Origin: a virus
Direction: 5' to 3' (one strand)
IMG/VR virus record: IMGVR_UViG_3300005525_000096
Location: 1-25,138 of that record
DNA: 25,138 nt
Position numbers and translations under genes: made by a program. The notes under the pieces are model-generated. The model was not told where the DNA came from. It searched no databases and saw nothing but the letters and a program-made list of their open reading frames with translations. Position 1 is the first letter of the stretch, and every line of letters begins with the position of its first letter. Shown piece by piece: positions 6,013 through 13,231 of this stretch.

Positions 6013-6033
6013 ATTGCAGGGGCCACCCTAGAC

Positions 6034-6249
6034 ATGAAGCCGATGTCAATCAAGCAGCGCGCTGCCAGAATTCGCCTGCCTTTGAAGGAGCTGGCGGCAC
6101 TGGCCGGCGTCTCCGAGGACAATCTGCACCGGGTGATCCGCGGGAATGTCGACCCGCGCGTCTCCACGGTGGAGAAGATCGAGGGGGCGCTGGCGGCCGA
6201 GGAAGAGCGCCTGCGCCGCGAGCTGGGCCTTGCCGGAGACGCGGCATGA
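6034..6249 (+). CDS. Cro-like HTH regulator
   Basis: 71 residues. Residues 4-40 form an XRE-type helix-turn-helix (LKELAALAGVSEDNLHRVIR), followed by STVEKIEGALAAEEERLRRE, the usual fourth/fifth helix. It is divergent from the repressor and first in the rightward early operon, the position of Cro. The start at 6034 is favoured because AGGGG lies about 10 bases upstream; ATG 6043 is possible, and an upstream frame start at 5992 would run through the operator. The stop overlaps the next start (ATGA). Expected to bind the CTGCA-N4-TGCAG operators and oppose the repressor. Confidence 0.82.
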   Translation: MKPMSIKQRAARIRLPLKELAALAGVSEDNLHRVIRGNVDPRVSTVEKIEGALAAEEERLRRELGLAGDAA

Positions 6250-6827
6250 TGGCCGCGCCGGGCAAATCAGCGACGGCACCGCTGCGCAGGCAAGTGTCTG
6301 TGTTAAGCGCTTCGCCCGCCTCGCCGCGCTCCATGGACGAGCTGCGAAAAAAAATCGAGGAGGCGGGGGCCTCTGTTGCGGCCGTCTGCCGCCGCGCCGG
6401 TGTGGACACGCCGCACTTCTATCGGACGGCCGCCGGCAAGAAGACCGCCTCCCGCTGGTTCATCCGCCGCTGCGAGCTGGCGCTGGACAGCCTCCTCTCC
6501 GGCGAGGGCATGCCGGCCGACCCCGGCGAGAACCACCTGCGCGCCCATTACCGCGCCTTCCAGCACCAGCTGGCCGAGGCGCTGGGCGCGGCCGGCGCCG
6601 ACCCCGACGACCGGCGGCCCACCGGCACCGCGGCGCTGGCGCGGCATGCGGCCTGGTATCTCCTTTCAACCGAATTCGCCGTGCGCCCGGCGCGGATCGC
6701 CGACCTGTTCGGCGTGACGCGCGCCGCCGTGACGCAGGCGCTGCAAGCCATCGAGGACCGGCGGGACGAGCCCGCCTTCGACGCCGCGCTCGAGACGATC
6801 GGCCGGCGCATCATGGGGAGGACGTGA
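6246..6827 (+). CDS. HTH protein with DnaA domain IV-like C-terminus
   Basis: 193 residues with two DNA-binding-like parts. Residues 30-84 look like an XRE-type HTH (ASVAAVCRRAGVDTPHFYRT). Residues 130-187 follow the spacing of DnaA domain IV: a helix like the iAmyL helix (RHAAWYLLSTEF), then ARIADLFGVTRAAVTQALQA, then IEDRRDEPAFDAALETI. The DnaA-box signature DHTTV is not conserved (TRAAV here), so specificity must differ. There is no AAA+ domain, so it is not an initiator ATPase. As the second early gene after cro, it may mark an origin or regulate early transcription. The ATG overlaps the cro stop. The domain IV call is by eye and moderately sure. Confidence 0.75.
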   Translation: MMAAPGKSATAPLRRQVSVLSASPASPRSMDELRKKIEEAGASVAAVCRRAGVDTPHFYRTAAGKKTASRWFIRRCELALDSLLSGEGMPADPGENHLRAHYRAFQHQLAEALGAAGADPDDRRPTGTAALARHAAWYLLSTEFAVRPARIADLFGVTRAAVTQALQAIEDRRDEPAFDAALETIGRRIMGRT

Positions 6828-6828
6828 C

Positions 6829-7179
6829 ATGGGTTTCCGCCGGAGTGCAGTCTTTGTTGGTGCTGCCGCTTTGGGGTTGGCCGGTATGTTCGCCTCGCCC
6901 GATGTCGGGCGCGTCGCGCCATTGCCGAGCCGCGTGGTGATGCCTGCGCCGCCACGTGATCGGCGGCGCAAGAAGAAGGGGCCAGCCCCCAAGCCGATGA
7001 ACCGCAAGCACCTTGGTCCGCAGTCGGCGTTCATGCGCCAGCTCGCAGAGGAGCGCGCGATCGGCGTTCATCCCAAGTATCGGCACGCCGCGGCCCGCCG
7101 CCGCGGACCGACGCCGGCCGAATGGGAAGACATGCGCCGACAGTGGCTGGAGCAGAACCCCATCGGAGGCCGGGCATGA
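6829..7179 (+). CDS. Hypothetical basic protein with N-terminal hydrophobic segment
   Basis: 116 residues. The N-terminus (MGFRRSAVFVGAAALGLA) looks like a signal peptide or short anchor, and the rest is very basic (DRRRKKKGPAPKPMNRKH) with a C-terminal helix around GPTPAEWEDMRRQW. No lipobox cysteine is present. It starts one base after the previous stop and overlaps the next gene (ATGA). Family not recognised; the basic part could touch nucleic acid or membrane. Confidence 0.7.
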   Translation: MGFRRSAVFVGAAALGLAGMFASPDVGRVAPLPSRVVMPAPPRDRRRKKKGPAPKPMNRKHLGPQSAFMRQLAEERAIGVHPKYRHAAARRRGPTPAEWEDMRRQWLEQNPIGGRA

Positions 7180-7388
7180 GCCCCGCGACCTCGGCCCTGC
7201 CGCTGGCCATCATGATCGTCACCGGCCTCGGCGCGCTGGTGGTGGCCGCCGGCGCCGCCTTCGTGGCGCTGCGCTGCCCGCTCAGGCAACGCCGCGAGGC
7301 GCTGGCGGCCTGCTTCGCCGCCCTGCTGGTGGCGCTGCTGGTGGCGGCCGTCGCCCAGCATCCGGCCTTCTGGCGGGGGCTGGCATGA
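7176..7388 (+). CDS. Small two-span membrane protein
   Basis: 70 residues with two hydrophobic helices (about 8-32 and 43-62) joined by a short basic loop (PLRQRREAL); both termini are predicted on the same side. ATGA overlaps at both ends tie it to its neighbours in the early operon. It looks holin-like in shape but is far from the lysis cassette. No family recognised. Confidence 0.7.
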   Translation: MSPATSALPLAIMIVTGLGALVVAAGAAFVALRCPLRQRREALAACFAALLVALLVAAVAQHPAFWRGLA

Positions 7389-7711
7389 CCGCGGCCCCGG
7401 AGCACAAGCTCGAGATCGTCCTCGGCGAGGGGCCTTTCGTCACCGACGACGACAAGCGGCCGGACGGGCGGTGGCTCGGCCGCACGCCGGACGGCCGCGT
7501 GACGCTGGTGAAGCGGCGCGACGGGGCGGAGACGATCGCCTTCCAGCCCATCGACTTTGCCACCGCCGTCGGCCTGGCGCACCGCGTCATCGCCGGCGAC
7601 GCCCGCACCATCACCGACCCGCTGACCCTCGCCGCGCTCGCCGTGGTGGTGGCGGAGCTCGGCCTGCATGCGCCGCCGGCGGAGCCCGCGGCGAGCCAGA
7701 AGGAGGGCTGA
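7385..7711 (+). CDS. Hypothetical 108-residue early protein
   Basis: The ATG at 7385 overlaps the upstream stop (ATGA). The N-terminal half is beta-rich and polar (HKLEIVLGEGPFVTDDDKR, then DGRVTLVKRRDG); the C-terminal half is helical (about 58-95). There are no cysteines, signal or membrane segments. The layout resembles a small beta-barrel plus helix, but no known family is apparent. It sits just upstream of the ParB-like gene in the same operon. Confidence 0.72.
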   Translation: MTAAPEHKLEIVLGEGPFVTDDDKRPDGRWLGRTPDGRVTLVKRRDGAETIAFQPIDFATAVGLAHRVIAGDARTITDPLTLAALAVVVAELGLHAPPAEPAASQKEG

Positions 7712-7715
7712 CGCC

Positions 7716-8693
7716 ATGGCTTTGCGACCGATCATCCCGGTGGAGGACATCACCGTGCAGGCGGCGACGCCGGCGAACGACCGCGGCCCCGCGCCGCAGC
7801 TGCAGTGGCTGAAGATCGCCGACCTGGTGGTGGACGAGACCTATCAGCGGCCGATCGGCCGGGCCGGCCGGGCCAATGTCAAGGCGATCGCCGAGGGCTT
7901 CCGCTGGCAGTCCTTCTCGCCGGTCATCGTCTCGCCGATCGACGGCGGCCGCTTCGCCATCGTCGACGGCCAGCACCGCGCCACCGCCGCCGCCCTCTGC
8001 GGCATCGAGACTGTGCCCTGCCAGGTGATCCTCGCGACACCCGACGGGCAGGCGGCAGCCTTCGCCCAGATCAACGGCCGCACGACGTCGGTGCATTCCA
8101 TGTCGCTTTTCCGTGCGGCGGTGGCCGCCGGCGACCCGGCGGCGCTGGTGACGCAGTCGGCTGCGGACCGCGCCGGCGTGACGATCCTGCCCTATCCGAA
8201 GCCGGTGGCCGAGCAGAAGCCGGGTGAGACGATGGCCCATGGCGCCATCGGGCTGGCCGTGCGCGAGCATGGCGTCGACCTGACCGCGCTGGCGCTGAAG
8301 GCGATGCGCGGGCCGAACAACGACCACCGGGGCGTGCTGGTGGCGCCGCTCATCCGCGCCGTCTGCAGCGTGGTGGCGCAGCTGGCCAAGGCCGGGAAAA
8401 CGGCGGCCGAGATCCACGCGGCGATCGACAGGCTGCGGCTGGCGCGCGAGCTGGACAGCACCATGGTGGCGGCGCGCGAGAAGGGCCGACCGCTCATTCC
8501 GCTGCTGGCCGAGCGGCTGCTGCACCACGCCACCCGCACCCTCGAGGGCGGAGGCGTTGCGCCGCCGCTGGCCGTCCCGCCGAAGCCCGCCGCGGTGGTG
8601 CAGGCCGCAAGGCCGGTGGTGCCCAGCGCCCATGCCGAGGCGGTGGAGCGCGCCAAGGCGGCGGTGCCCAGCCGCATCGACAGCCTGCGCTGA
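7716..8693 (+). CDS. ParB-like nuclease/CTPase-fold protein
   Basis: 325 residues. Residues 30-110 form a ParB N-terminal-like domain: LKIADLVVDETYQRPI, VKAIAEGFRWQSFSPVIV, then the signature DGQHR (84-88), as in ParB/Srx-fold proteins. Residues 110-265 are helical (AQINGRTTSVHSMSLF), typical of phage ParB-like proteins with a helical middle, and the last 60 residues are Ala/Pro-rich. No ParA partner gene is visible nearby, so plasmid-type partition is unlikely. Phage members are usually linked to DNA binding, nicking or replication control. The start follows AAGGAGG. Family secure at fold level; biochemical role unknown. Confidence 0.82.
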   Translation: MALRPIIPVEDITVQAATPANDRGPAPQLQWLKIADLVVDETYQRPIGRAGRANVKAIAEGFRWQSFSPVIVSPIDGGRFAIVDGQHRATAAALCGIETVPCQVILATPDGQAAAFAQINGRTTSVHSMSLFRAAVAAGDPAALVTQSAADRAGVTILPYPKPVAEQKPGETMAHGAIGLAVREHGVDLTALALKAMRGPNNDHRGVLVAPLIRAVCSVVAQLAKAGKTAAEIHAAIDRLRLARELDSTMVAAREKGRPLIPLLAERLLHHATRTLEGGGVAPPLAVPPKPAAVVQAARPVVPSAHAEAVERAKAAVPSRIDSLR

Positions 8694-8697
8694 CATC

Positions 8698-9750
8698 ATG
8701 CCCGACCTGACCGTCGCCGCCATCAAGGACCTGCTGGTGCCGCGCCTGGCCGAGCTGCTGGTGCGGCTCGCGCCGGGCATGCGGCGGCATGGCGGCTACT
8801 GGCAGGGGCCGAACCCGACGCGGGCGAAGGACGGCAAGACCAGCTTCACCGTGTGGCACAACGGCGCCTGGAAGGAATTCGACAGCGGCGAGAAGGGCGA
8901 CATCATCGACCTGATCGCCTATTGCCGGCAGGGCACGCGCGGCCAGGCCATTGCCTTCGCCAAGGATTTCCTCGGCCTGCGCAACATGCCGGAGGCCGAG
9001 CGCCGGCGACTGGACGAGCAGGCCCGCGCCCGCGCCGAGAGGCACCGCAAGGCCGAGGACGACGAGCGCCAGGCGAAGCAACGCCGGGCCTTCGAGATGT
9101 GGCTGGCGGGCCGGCCGGTGACGCCGGCGAGCGTGACCGGCCGCTATCTCGCCGGGCGCGGCATTGCGCTGGCCGAGCTGGTCAATGCCGAAGGCGACCT
9201 GAAGGACAGCGCGGGGTCTCTGAAATACTGGGGCCCGCGCGGCGAGGGCGACCGGCCATGGCTGGGCCCGGCGATGCTGGCGCCGATCCGCCAGCTCACC
9301 GGCGAGATCCTCGGCGTTCACGCGACCTTCCTGAAGCCCGACGGCACCGGCAAGGCGCCGGTGCTCAATGCCAAGCTGATGCTGGGCCTGAAGCAGGGCG
9401 GCTTCGTGCGCCTGTCGCGGGGCGTGAGCGGGCTGCCCTTCGGCGACCTCGAGAAGGTGGGCCTTAGCGAGCCGCTGGTGCTGGGCGAGGGGATCGAGAC
9501 CTGCCTTTCCGTGGCGCTGGCGGTGCCGGAGGCGCGCGTCTGGGCGGCGCTGGACCTCGGCAACATGGCGACGCTGCAGCCGCACCCGGGCATCGGCCCG
9601 CTGGTGATCCTGAAAGAGAACGACACCAAGCCCGCGGCGATCGACCAGCGCCAGCGCGTGATGGACCAGCTGGCGGCCAAGGGCTTCGACATCCGGGAAA
9701 TGGTGCCGCCGGCCGGAAACGACTTCAACGACACCCTGAAGGAGGAGTGA
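8698..9750 (+). CDS. Toprim-domain primase-like protein
   Basis: 350 residues, probably primes phage DNA synthesis with the helicase encoded at 10787. The N-terminus (about 28-95) follows the DnaG CHC2-zinc-finger layout (FTVWHNGAWKEFDSGEKGD, then LIAYC) but lacks the zinc-binding Cys/His set. A charged linker (about 98-132) leads to a central domain. A Toprim domain at about 259-345 shows LGEGIET with E264, ALDLGNMA, and VILKENDTKPAA where DxD is usual (E307-N-D309), ending GNDFNDTLKE. This matches phage/plasmid Toprim primases of the DUF7146 type. No strong ribosome site is seen. The Toprim call is firm; priming activity is inferred. Confidence 0.85.
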   Translation: MPDLTVAAIKDLLVPRLAELLVRLAPGMRRHGGYWQGPNPTRAKDGKTSFTVWHNGAWKEFDSGEKGDIIDLIAYCRQGTRGQAIAFAKDFLGLRNMPEAERRRLDEQARARAERHRKAEDDERQAKQRRAFEMWLAGRPVTPASVTGRYLAGRGIALAELVNAEGDLKDSAGSLKYWGPRGEGDRPWLGPAMLAPIRQLTGEILGVHATFLKPDGTGKAPVLNAKLMLGLKQGGFVRLSRGVSGLPFGDLEKVGLSEPLVLGEGIETCLSVALAVPEARVWAALDLGNMATLQPHPGIGPLVILKENDTKPAAIDQRQRVMDQLAAKGFDIREMVPPAGNDFNDTLKEE

Positions 9751-9753
9751 GCG

Positions 9754-10677
9754 ATGGATAGGGCGATATGGAGTGCATTCGGGGCGGCCAGCACGGCGGC
9801 CATGGCGGCCGTGATGCCGGCGGACCCGGCGGAGCGCGAGCTGGCGGCGGCTTTCGACGGCAGCTGCTGGCCCTTCATGGGCGAGATCCCGGTGGCGATC
9901 ACCACGGCGCGCGCCGAGGGCGGCTTTCGCGCCTATGAGGCGGCCTTCATGGAGCGGATCGCGCCGCTGGTGGAATTCGCCCGCACCTGGCCGGACGCGC
10001 CCCTCGAGGCTCTCTATCGCCATGCCCGCAGCTGCGGCGTGCACGACCGCCCCAGCGACGGCTTCGACGACGTCGAGCCGGCCTTCCGCATCGCCTATGC
10101 GGTGTTCCGCGCGACGCTGATCGAGGCCGACCGCGTCTTCGCCGAGGAGGAGGCCCGCGCGGCGCGCAAGGCCGCCGCCGACAGGCCGCAGGCGCCGGTG
10201 CTGGTGCGGGCGGAGGACACGATCCTGGAGCAGCACGGCACGATCTTCGAGAAGGTCGACGACCCCGCGCCCATGGTGAACCTGGGCGGGCCGGTGGTGA
10301 AGGAAGGGGAGGGCGGCGATGCGGCGGAGCATCTGGAACAACTGGCAGGTGGCGCAGCGGATCAGGGCCACGTGGACCTGGCCGCGGGTGCTGCAGACGG
10401 GAGTGACCCCGCATCTGCAGGACCCGGCGTATCTGGTGATGATCAGCGCGTTGGTGATGCAGACTTCGCCGCCCACCAGGCGGAAGCCGAAGCCGGGGCC
10501 GCGCCGGCGGCGGATGATGCCGGCAGTGCCCAAGGCGTGGCGGGCGGAGCGGCGCAGCCGATTTCCGCCGACGGCGTGGATGGGCCTGCTGCCGCCGACC
10601 CCGCGTCCGAAGCGCCCTCGGCCGACGCCCTCGAGGCCGAGGCGAAGGCCGTGAGCCCGGCGCGCCGCAAGCGCTGA
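9754..10677 (+). CDS. Hypothetical protein with low-complexity C-terminal half
   Basis: 307 residues, starting after AGGAGG four bases past the primase stop. Residues 20-145 look like an ordinary globular, mostly helical domain (AFMERIAPLVEFARTW, then FRIAYAVFRATLIEADRVF). From about residue 185 it becomes Ala/Gly/Asp-rich with no recognisable fold, and third-position GC drops clearly over about 10319-10500. In that stretch another frame (10319-10654) has strong coding character and its own ribosome site. Either two genes overlap here or the tail of this protein is shaped by the overlap. Family not recognised; location suggests a replication accessory. Confidence 0.7.
   Translation: MDRAIWSAFGAASTAAMAAVMPADPAERELAAAFDGSCWPFMGEIPVAITTARAEGGFRAYEAAFMERIAPLVEFARTWPDAPLEALYRHARSCGVHDRPSDGFDDVEPAFRIAYAVFRATLIEADRVFAEEEARAARKAAADRPQAPVLVRAEDTILEQHGTIFEKVDDPAPMVNLGGPVVKEGEGGDAAEHLEQLAGGAADQGHVDLAAGAADGSDPASAGPGVSGDDQRVGDADFAAHQAEAEAGAAPAADDAGSAQGVAGGAAQPISADGVDGPAAADPASEAPSADALEAEAKAVSPARRKR
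10319..10654 (+). CDS. Nested +1-frame small basic protein
   Basis: 111 residues entirely inside the 9754-10677 gene, one frame forward. Evidence for translation: GGGGAGGG (10306-10313) lies five bases before the ATG; third codon positions are almost all G/C over the first 60 codons while the host frame is poor there; and the sequence is protein-like at first (SIWNNWQVAQRIRATWTW, then DPAYLVMISALVMQ). After about residue 52 it becomes Arg/Pro-rich and less convincing. A hydrophobic patch (about 36-47) might contact membrane. No family recognised. It could instead be a chance open frame, since stop codons are rare at this GC. Confidence 0.45.
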   Translation: MRRSIWNNWQVAQRIRATWTWPRVLQTGVTPHLQDPAYLVMISALVMQTSPPTRRKPKPGPRRRRMMPAVPKAWRAERRSRFPPTAWMGLLPPTPRPKRPRPTPSRPRRRP

Positions 10678-10685
10678 CACCCTTT

Positions 10686-10756
10686 CCCGCGCGGGCTTCC
10701 TGCTCACATCACCGCGCGGGGACCGGCCGGCAGGCGAGGCCATGCGCCTGCCGGCC
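10686..10756 (+). promoter_or_regulatory. Two strong hairpins upstream of the helicase gene
   Basis: In the 109-bp gap, CCCGCGCGG (10686-10694) can pair with CCGCGCGGG (about 10712-10720). A second, perfect 12-bp inverted repeat, GGCCGGCAGGCG (10725-10736) and CGCCTGCCGGCC (10745-10756), has an 8-base loop. No T run follows, so an intrinsic terminator is weak. An attenuator, RNA-processing site or protein-binding dyad is possible. They separate the primase block from the helicase block in an otherwise gapless operon. Confidence 0.55.
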
Positions 10757-10786
10757 ATGTTCCATCCGCATCCCTGAAAGACCGCC

Positions 10787-12682
10787 ATGAGCCAGAAGGG
10801 CAAGAGCAACATCCGCGCGAGCTTCGCGGATGCGCTGGAGGGCCGCGTCTCCGTGACGCGGCGGCCGGACCCGCCGGCGGGCGACGACCGCCCGGTGGCC
10901 GAGGGCGGCTGGGGCTATGCCGCCAACCAGTGGGCCGGCGCGCCGGCCGACCGCATGCCGCCGGGCTGCCCTGTGATCGCGCTGGGCCGCGACGGCGAGC
11001 ACTACGTGTTCATGGACAGCATGGGCCAGCTGAACAAGGTGAAGCGCACGGAATGGTCGAAAAAGACCGTGCTGGACCTGTTCGCGGCCACCCCCAACTT
11101 TCCCATTCACCACTGGGCCCGCCTTTCGCCGCCGAAGAAGGGCGACGCGCAGTGGATCATCAACGGCATGGACGTGGACGACGCGGTGCAGTGCCTGATG
11201 CACGCCTGCGCCCTCGAGGGGGCCATTTCCATCGCCAACACGGTGCGCGGCCGCGGCGCCTGGACGGTGGGCCCGCTGGCGGCGCTGCCCGGCCAGGGCG
11301 AGCTGGTGTGGCATGGCGGCGACGGGATCTATCGCGTGCGGCGGGGCAAGCTGGAAAGCGCCGGCCCCTCGGCGATCGACGGCGTGGTCTATCCCGGCCG
11401 GCCGCCGGTGCTGGCGCCGTGGAAGGAGCCGGTGCCGGTGAAGGACAGCCCGGCCACCGAGATCTTCGGCTGGCTGAAGACGTGGAACTTCGGCCGCAAG
11501 GTGCTGGACCCGGTGCTGGTGCTGGGATGGATCGGCGCGGCGCTGCTGGGCGGCGCCTTGCCCTGGCGGCCCTATATCTTTCTCGTGGGTGACCGCGGCG
11601 TCGGCAAGACGACGCTGCAGAACCTGGTGCGCGCCGTCCTCGGCGACACGCTGCTGCGCACCGCCGACGCGACCGCACCGGGCATTCGCCAGATGCTGGG
11701 CGCCGACAGCCTGCCCGTGGCGGTGGACGAGCTGGAGGGCGGCGCCGACGACCGGCGCGCCACCGGGATCCTCGACCTGGCGCGCATCGCCGCCTCGGCC
11801 GACAAGGCGATCCGCGGCTCTTCCGACCATGAGGCGGTGAGCTTCACCATCCAGAGCGCCTTCATCTTCTCGGCCATCAACCCGCCGCGGCTGACCGTGG
11901 CCGACAAGAGCCGCATGGCCTTCATCACGCTGGAGAAGCTGGCCCGCAGCCGCAGCGGCAAGGAGCCGGTGATCAACGACCAGGCGGTGGGCCGCCGGCT
12001 GCTGCGCGCCCTGATGGACGCATGGGCGGCCGACGGCGACACCGCCGGCTTCGCCCGCACCTTCGAGAACTGGCGGGCGGCGCTGCGCGAGGCCGACATG
12101 GAGGACCGCGCCCAGATGACCTATGGCACGCTGCTGGCCCTCGCCGAGCTGATGCTGGGGCCGGAGGCGCTCGAGGAGCACGGCGTGCCGATCGCCGAGC
12201 CGGCCCGCCTCGGCCAATGGGTGCGCGAGCAGACCGTTTCCGAGCGCGCCGAGCAGCGGGCCAACTGGACGCTCTGCCTCGACCGGCTCTTCGCCCACAC
12301 GATTTCCGCCTGGCGCGACGGCGTGCAGCCGACCGTGGGCGAGGTGGTGGACGCCTACATGCGCGACGAGCCGAACATGGGGAAGGAGGGCGCCCAGGCC
12401 CGCCTGAAGCTCGCCGGCCTTTCGGTGAAGGAGGACGGCGCAGGGGACGGGCGGCGGCCCTATCTCGCCGTGCCGATCTCGGCCGAGCTGGGGCCCGCCC
12501 GCGCCTTCGAGGGGACGCAGTGGCAGGGCGGCGGCTGGGCCACGGCGCTGAAACAGGCGCCGCCGGAGATCGTGATCCGCGACAGACAGAACTGGCAGGT
12601 GATGAAGATCAACGGCCGGGCTGCGCAGTGCCTGATGGTGGATTTGCTGGCGCTGGAGAGCGCAGGGAAAGAGGAGGAATAG
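10787..12682 (+). CDS. Replicative helicase/ATPase (SF3/AAA+ type)
   Basis: 631 residues. The ATPase core is at about 225-400: Walker A GDRGVGKT (268-275), Walker B VAVDE (311-315), sensor Asn N365 in FSAINPP, and a likely arginine finger R376 in DKSRMAF. This fits the phage/plasmid D5/P4-alpha/VapE-like helicases that pair with a primase. The N-terminal 200 residues (with a GGWGYAANQWAG stretch and a beta-rich middle) are not recognised. The C-terminal 230 residues are helical with a possible winged helix. With the primase gene 1 kb upstream, it likely unwinds DNA at the phage origin. The ribosome site is weak (GAAAG); the stop abuts the next start (TAGATG). Confidence 0.88.
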   Translation: MSQKGKSNIRASFADALEGRVSVTRRPDPPAGDDRPVAEGGWGYAANQWAGAPADRMPPGCPVIALGRDGEHYVFMDSMGQLNKVKRTEWSKKTVLDLFAATPNFPIHHWARLSPPKKGDAQWIINGMDVDDAVQCLMHACALEGAISIANTVRGRGAWTVGPLAALPGQGELVWHGGDGIYRVRRGKLESAGPSAIDGVVYPGRPPVLAPWKEPVPVKDSPATEIFGWLKTWNFGRKVLDPVLVLGWIGAALLGGALPWRPYIFLVGDRGVGKTTLQNLVRAVLGDTLLRTADATAPGIRQMLGADSLPVAVDELEGGADDRRATGILDLARIAASADKAIRGSSDHEAVSFTIQSAFIFSAINPPRLTVADKSRMAFITLEKLARSRSGKEPVINDQAVGRRLLRALMDAWAADGDTAGFARTFENWRAALREADMEDRAQMTYGTLLALAELMLGPEALEEHGVPIAEPARLGQWVREQTVSERAEQRANWTLCLDRLFAHTISAWRDGVQPTVGEVVDAYMRDEPNMGKEGAQARLKLAGLSVKEDGAGDGRRPYLAVPISAELGPARAFEGTQWQGGGWATALKQAPPEIVIRDRQNWQVMKINGRAAQCLMVDLLALESAGKEEE

Positions 12683-12985
12683 ATGGAGGGCGTGCATGTG
12701 TTTCCGGCGACCTTGAAGGTCGCATGCTTCGACTGCGAAGAGCCGCCCGCCGTTACGTGGCTGGGCGACGCTTCTGCACTTCGCGAGGCCGGCTTCAGGC
12801 CCTCCATGTTCTTCGGCGGCCCGCCGGGCTGCGGAAAGACGACGGCGGCGATGGCGTTTGCCAGGGGCCGCGACACGAAGATCTGCAATGCCCGGCTCAC
12901 GGACGGAAGCGAAGGCCACGTGGTCTTCGTGCGCGACCCTGTGGTGGCGCAGCCGGCCGAGATCGCCGCGACGAAGGAGGGCTAG
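12683..12985 (+). CDS. Short protein with an isolated Walker A motif
   Basis: 100 residues, starting on the base after the helicase TAG with GAGGAGG in front. It contains a textbook P-loop, GPPGCGKT (46-53), then AAMAFARGRDTKICNARL, but only about 45 residues follow, too few for a full P-loop NTPase; HVVFVRDP (79-86) might serve as a strand. C15-x2-C18 and C50/C68 could bind metal but no full zinc set is evident. Third-position GC supports this frame. It could be a trimmed ATPase, a helicase accessory, or a coincidental motif. Its stop is followed directly by gapR, with AAGGAGG overlapping its 3' end. Confidence 0.7.
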   Translation: MEGVHVFPATLKVACFDCEEPPAVTWLGDASALREAGFRPSMFFGGPPGCGKTTAAMAFARGRDTKICNARLTDGSEGHVVFVRDPVVAQPAEIAATKEG

Positions 12986-13231
12986 ATGGTCGACACGCAA
13001 TCGGTGGCGGCCGACCAGCTGAAATCCATCATCGAGCGCATCGAGCGGCTCAACGAGGAGAAGAATGCCCTCTCCGACGACATCCGCGACGTCTATGGCG
13101 AGGCCAAGGCCAACGGCTTCGACAAGCGCGTGCTGAAGCGGATCGTGGCCCTGCGCCGGCAGGACCGCGACCAGCGGATGGAGGAGGAGGCGATCCTCGA
13201 ACTCTACATGCAAGCCCTGGGGATGGCGTGA
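12986..13231 (+). CDS. gapR: GapR-family (DUF2312) DNA-binding protein
   Basis: 81 residues that match the DUF2312/GapR pattern along the whole length: an N-terminal coiled-coil helix ([18 protein letters not shown]), the signature [20 protein letters not shown], a basic helix [17 protein letters not shown], and the ending [13 protein letters not shown]. Caulobacter GapR is an essential nucleoid-associated protein that clamps overtwisted DNA ahead of forks and RNA polymerase and stimulates type II topoisomerases. The phage copy, next to helicase and primase genes, probably manages supercoiling during phage replication, or acts as a decoy for host GapR. The start has AAGGAGG. The family is one of the surest calls here and supports an alphaproteobacterial host. 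Confidence 0.93.
   Translation: MVDTQSVAADQLKSIIERIERLNEEKNALSDDIRDVYGEAKANGFDKRVLKRIVALRRQDRDQRMEEEAILELYMQALGMA

Noticed and set aside
5964-6167. N-terminal extension of the repressor
   Set aside because: This part overlaps the operator and the divergent cro-like gene and has no HTH-like or repressor-like sequence.
6262-6270. Third copy of GCAAATCAG (also at 4851-4859 and 5982-5990) as an extra operator
   Set aside because: The two control-region copies may matter, but this one is inside a gene and has no dyad around it, so chance cannot be ruled out.
8494-13213. Very long leftward open frames (834 and 772 codons) opposite the replication genes
   Set aside because: Antisense of high-GC genes gives long open frames; they are His/Arg/Gly-rich and have no domain motifs, while the plus-strand genes do.
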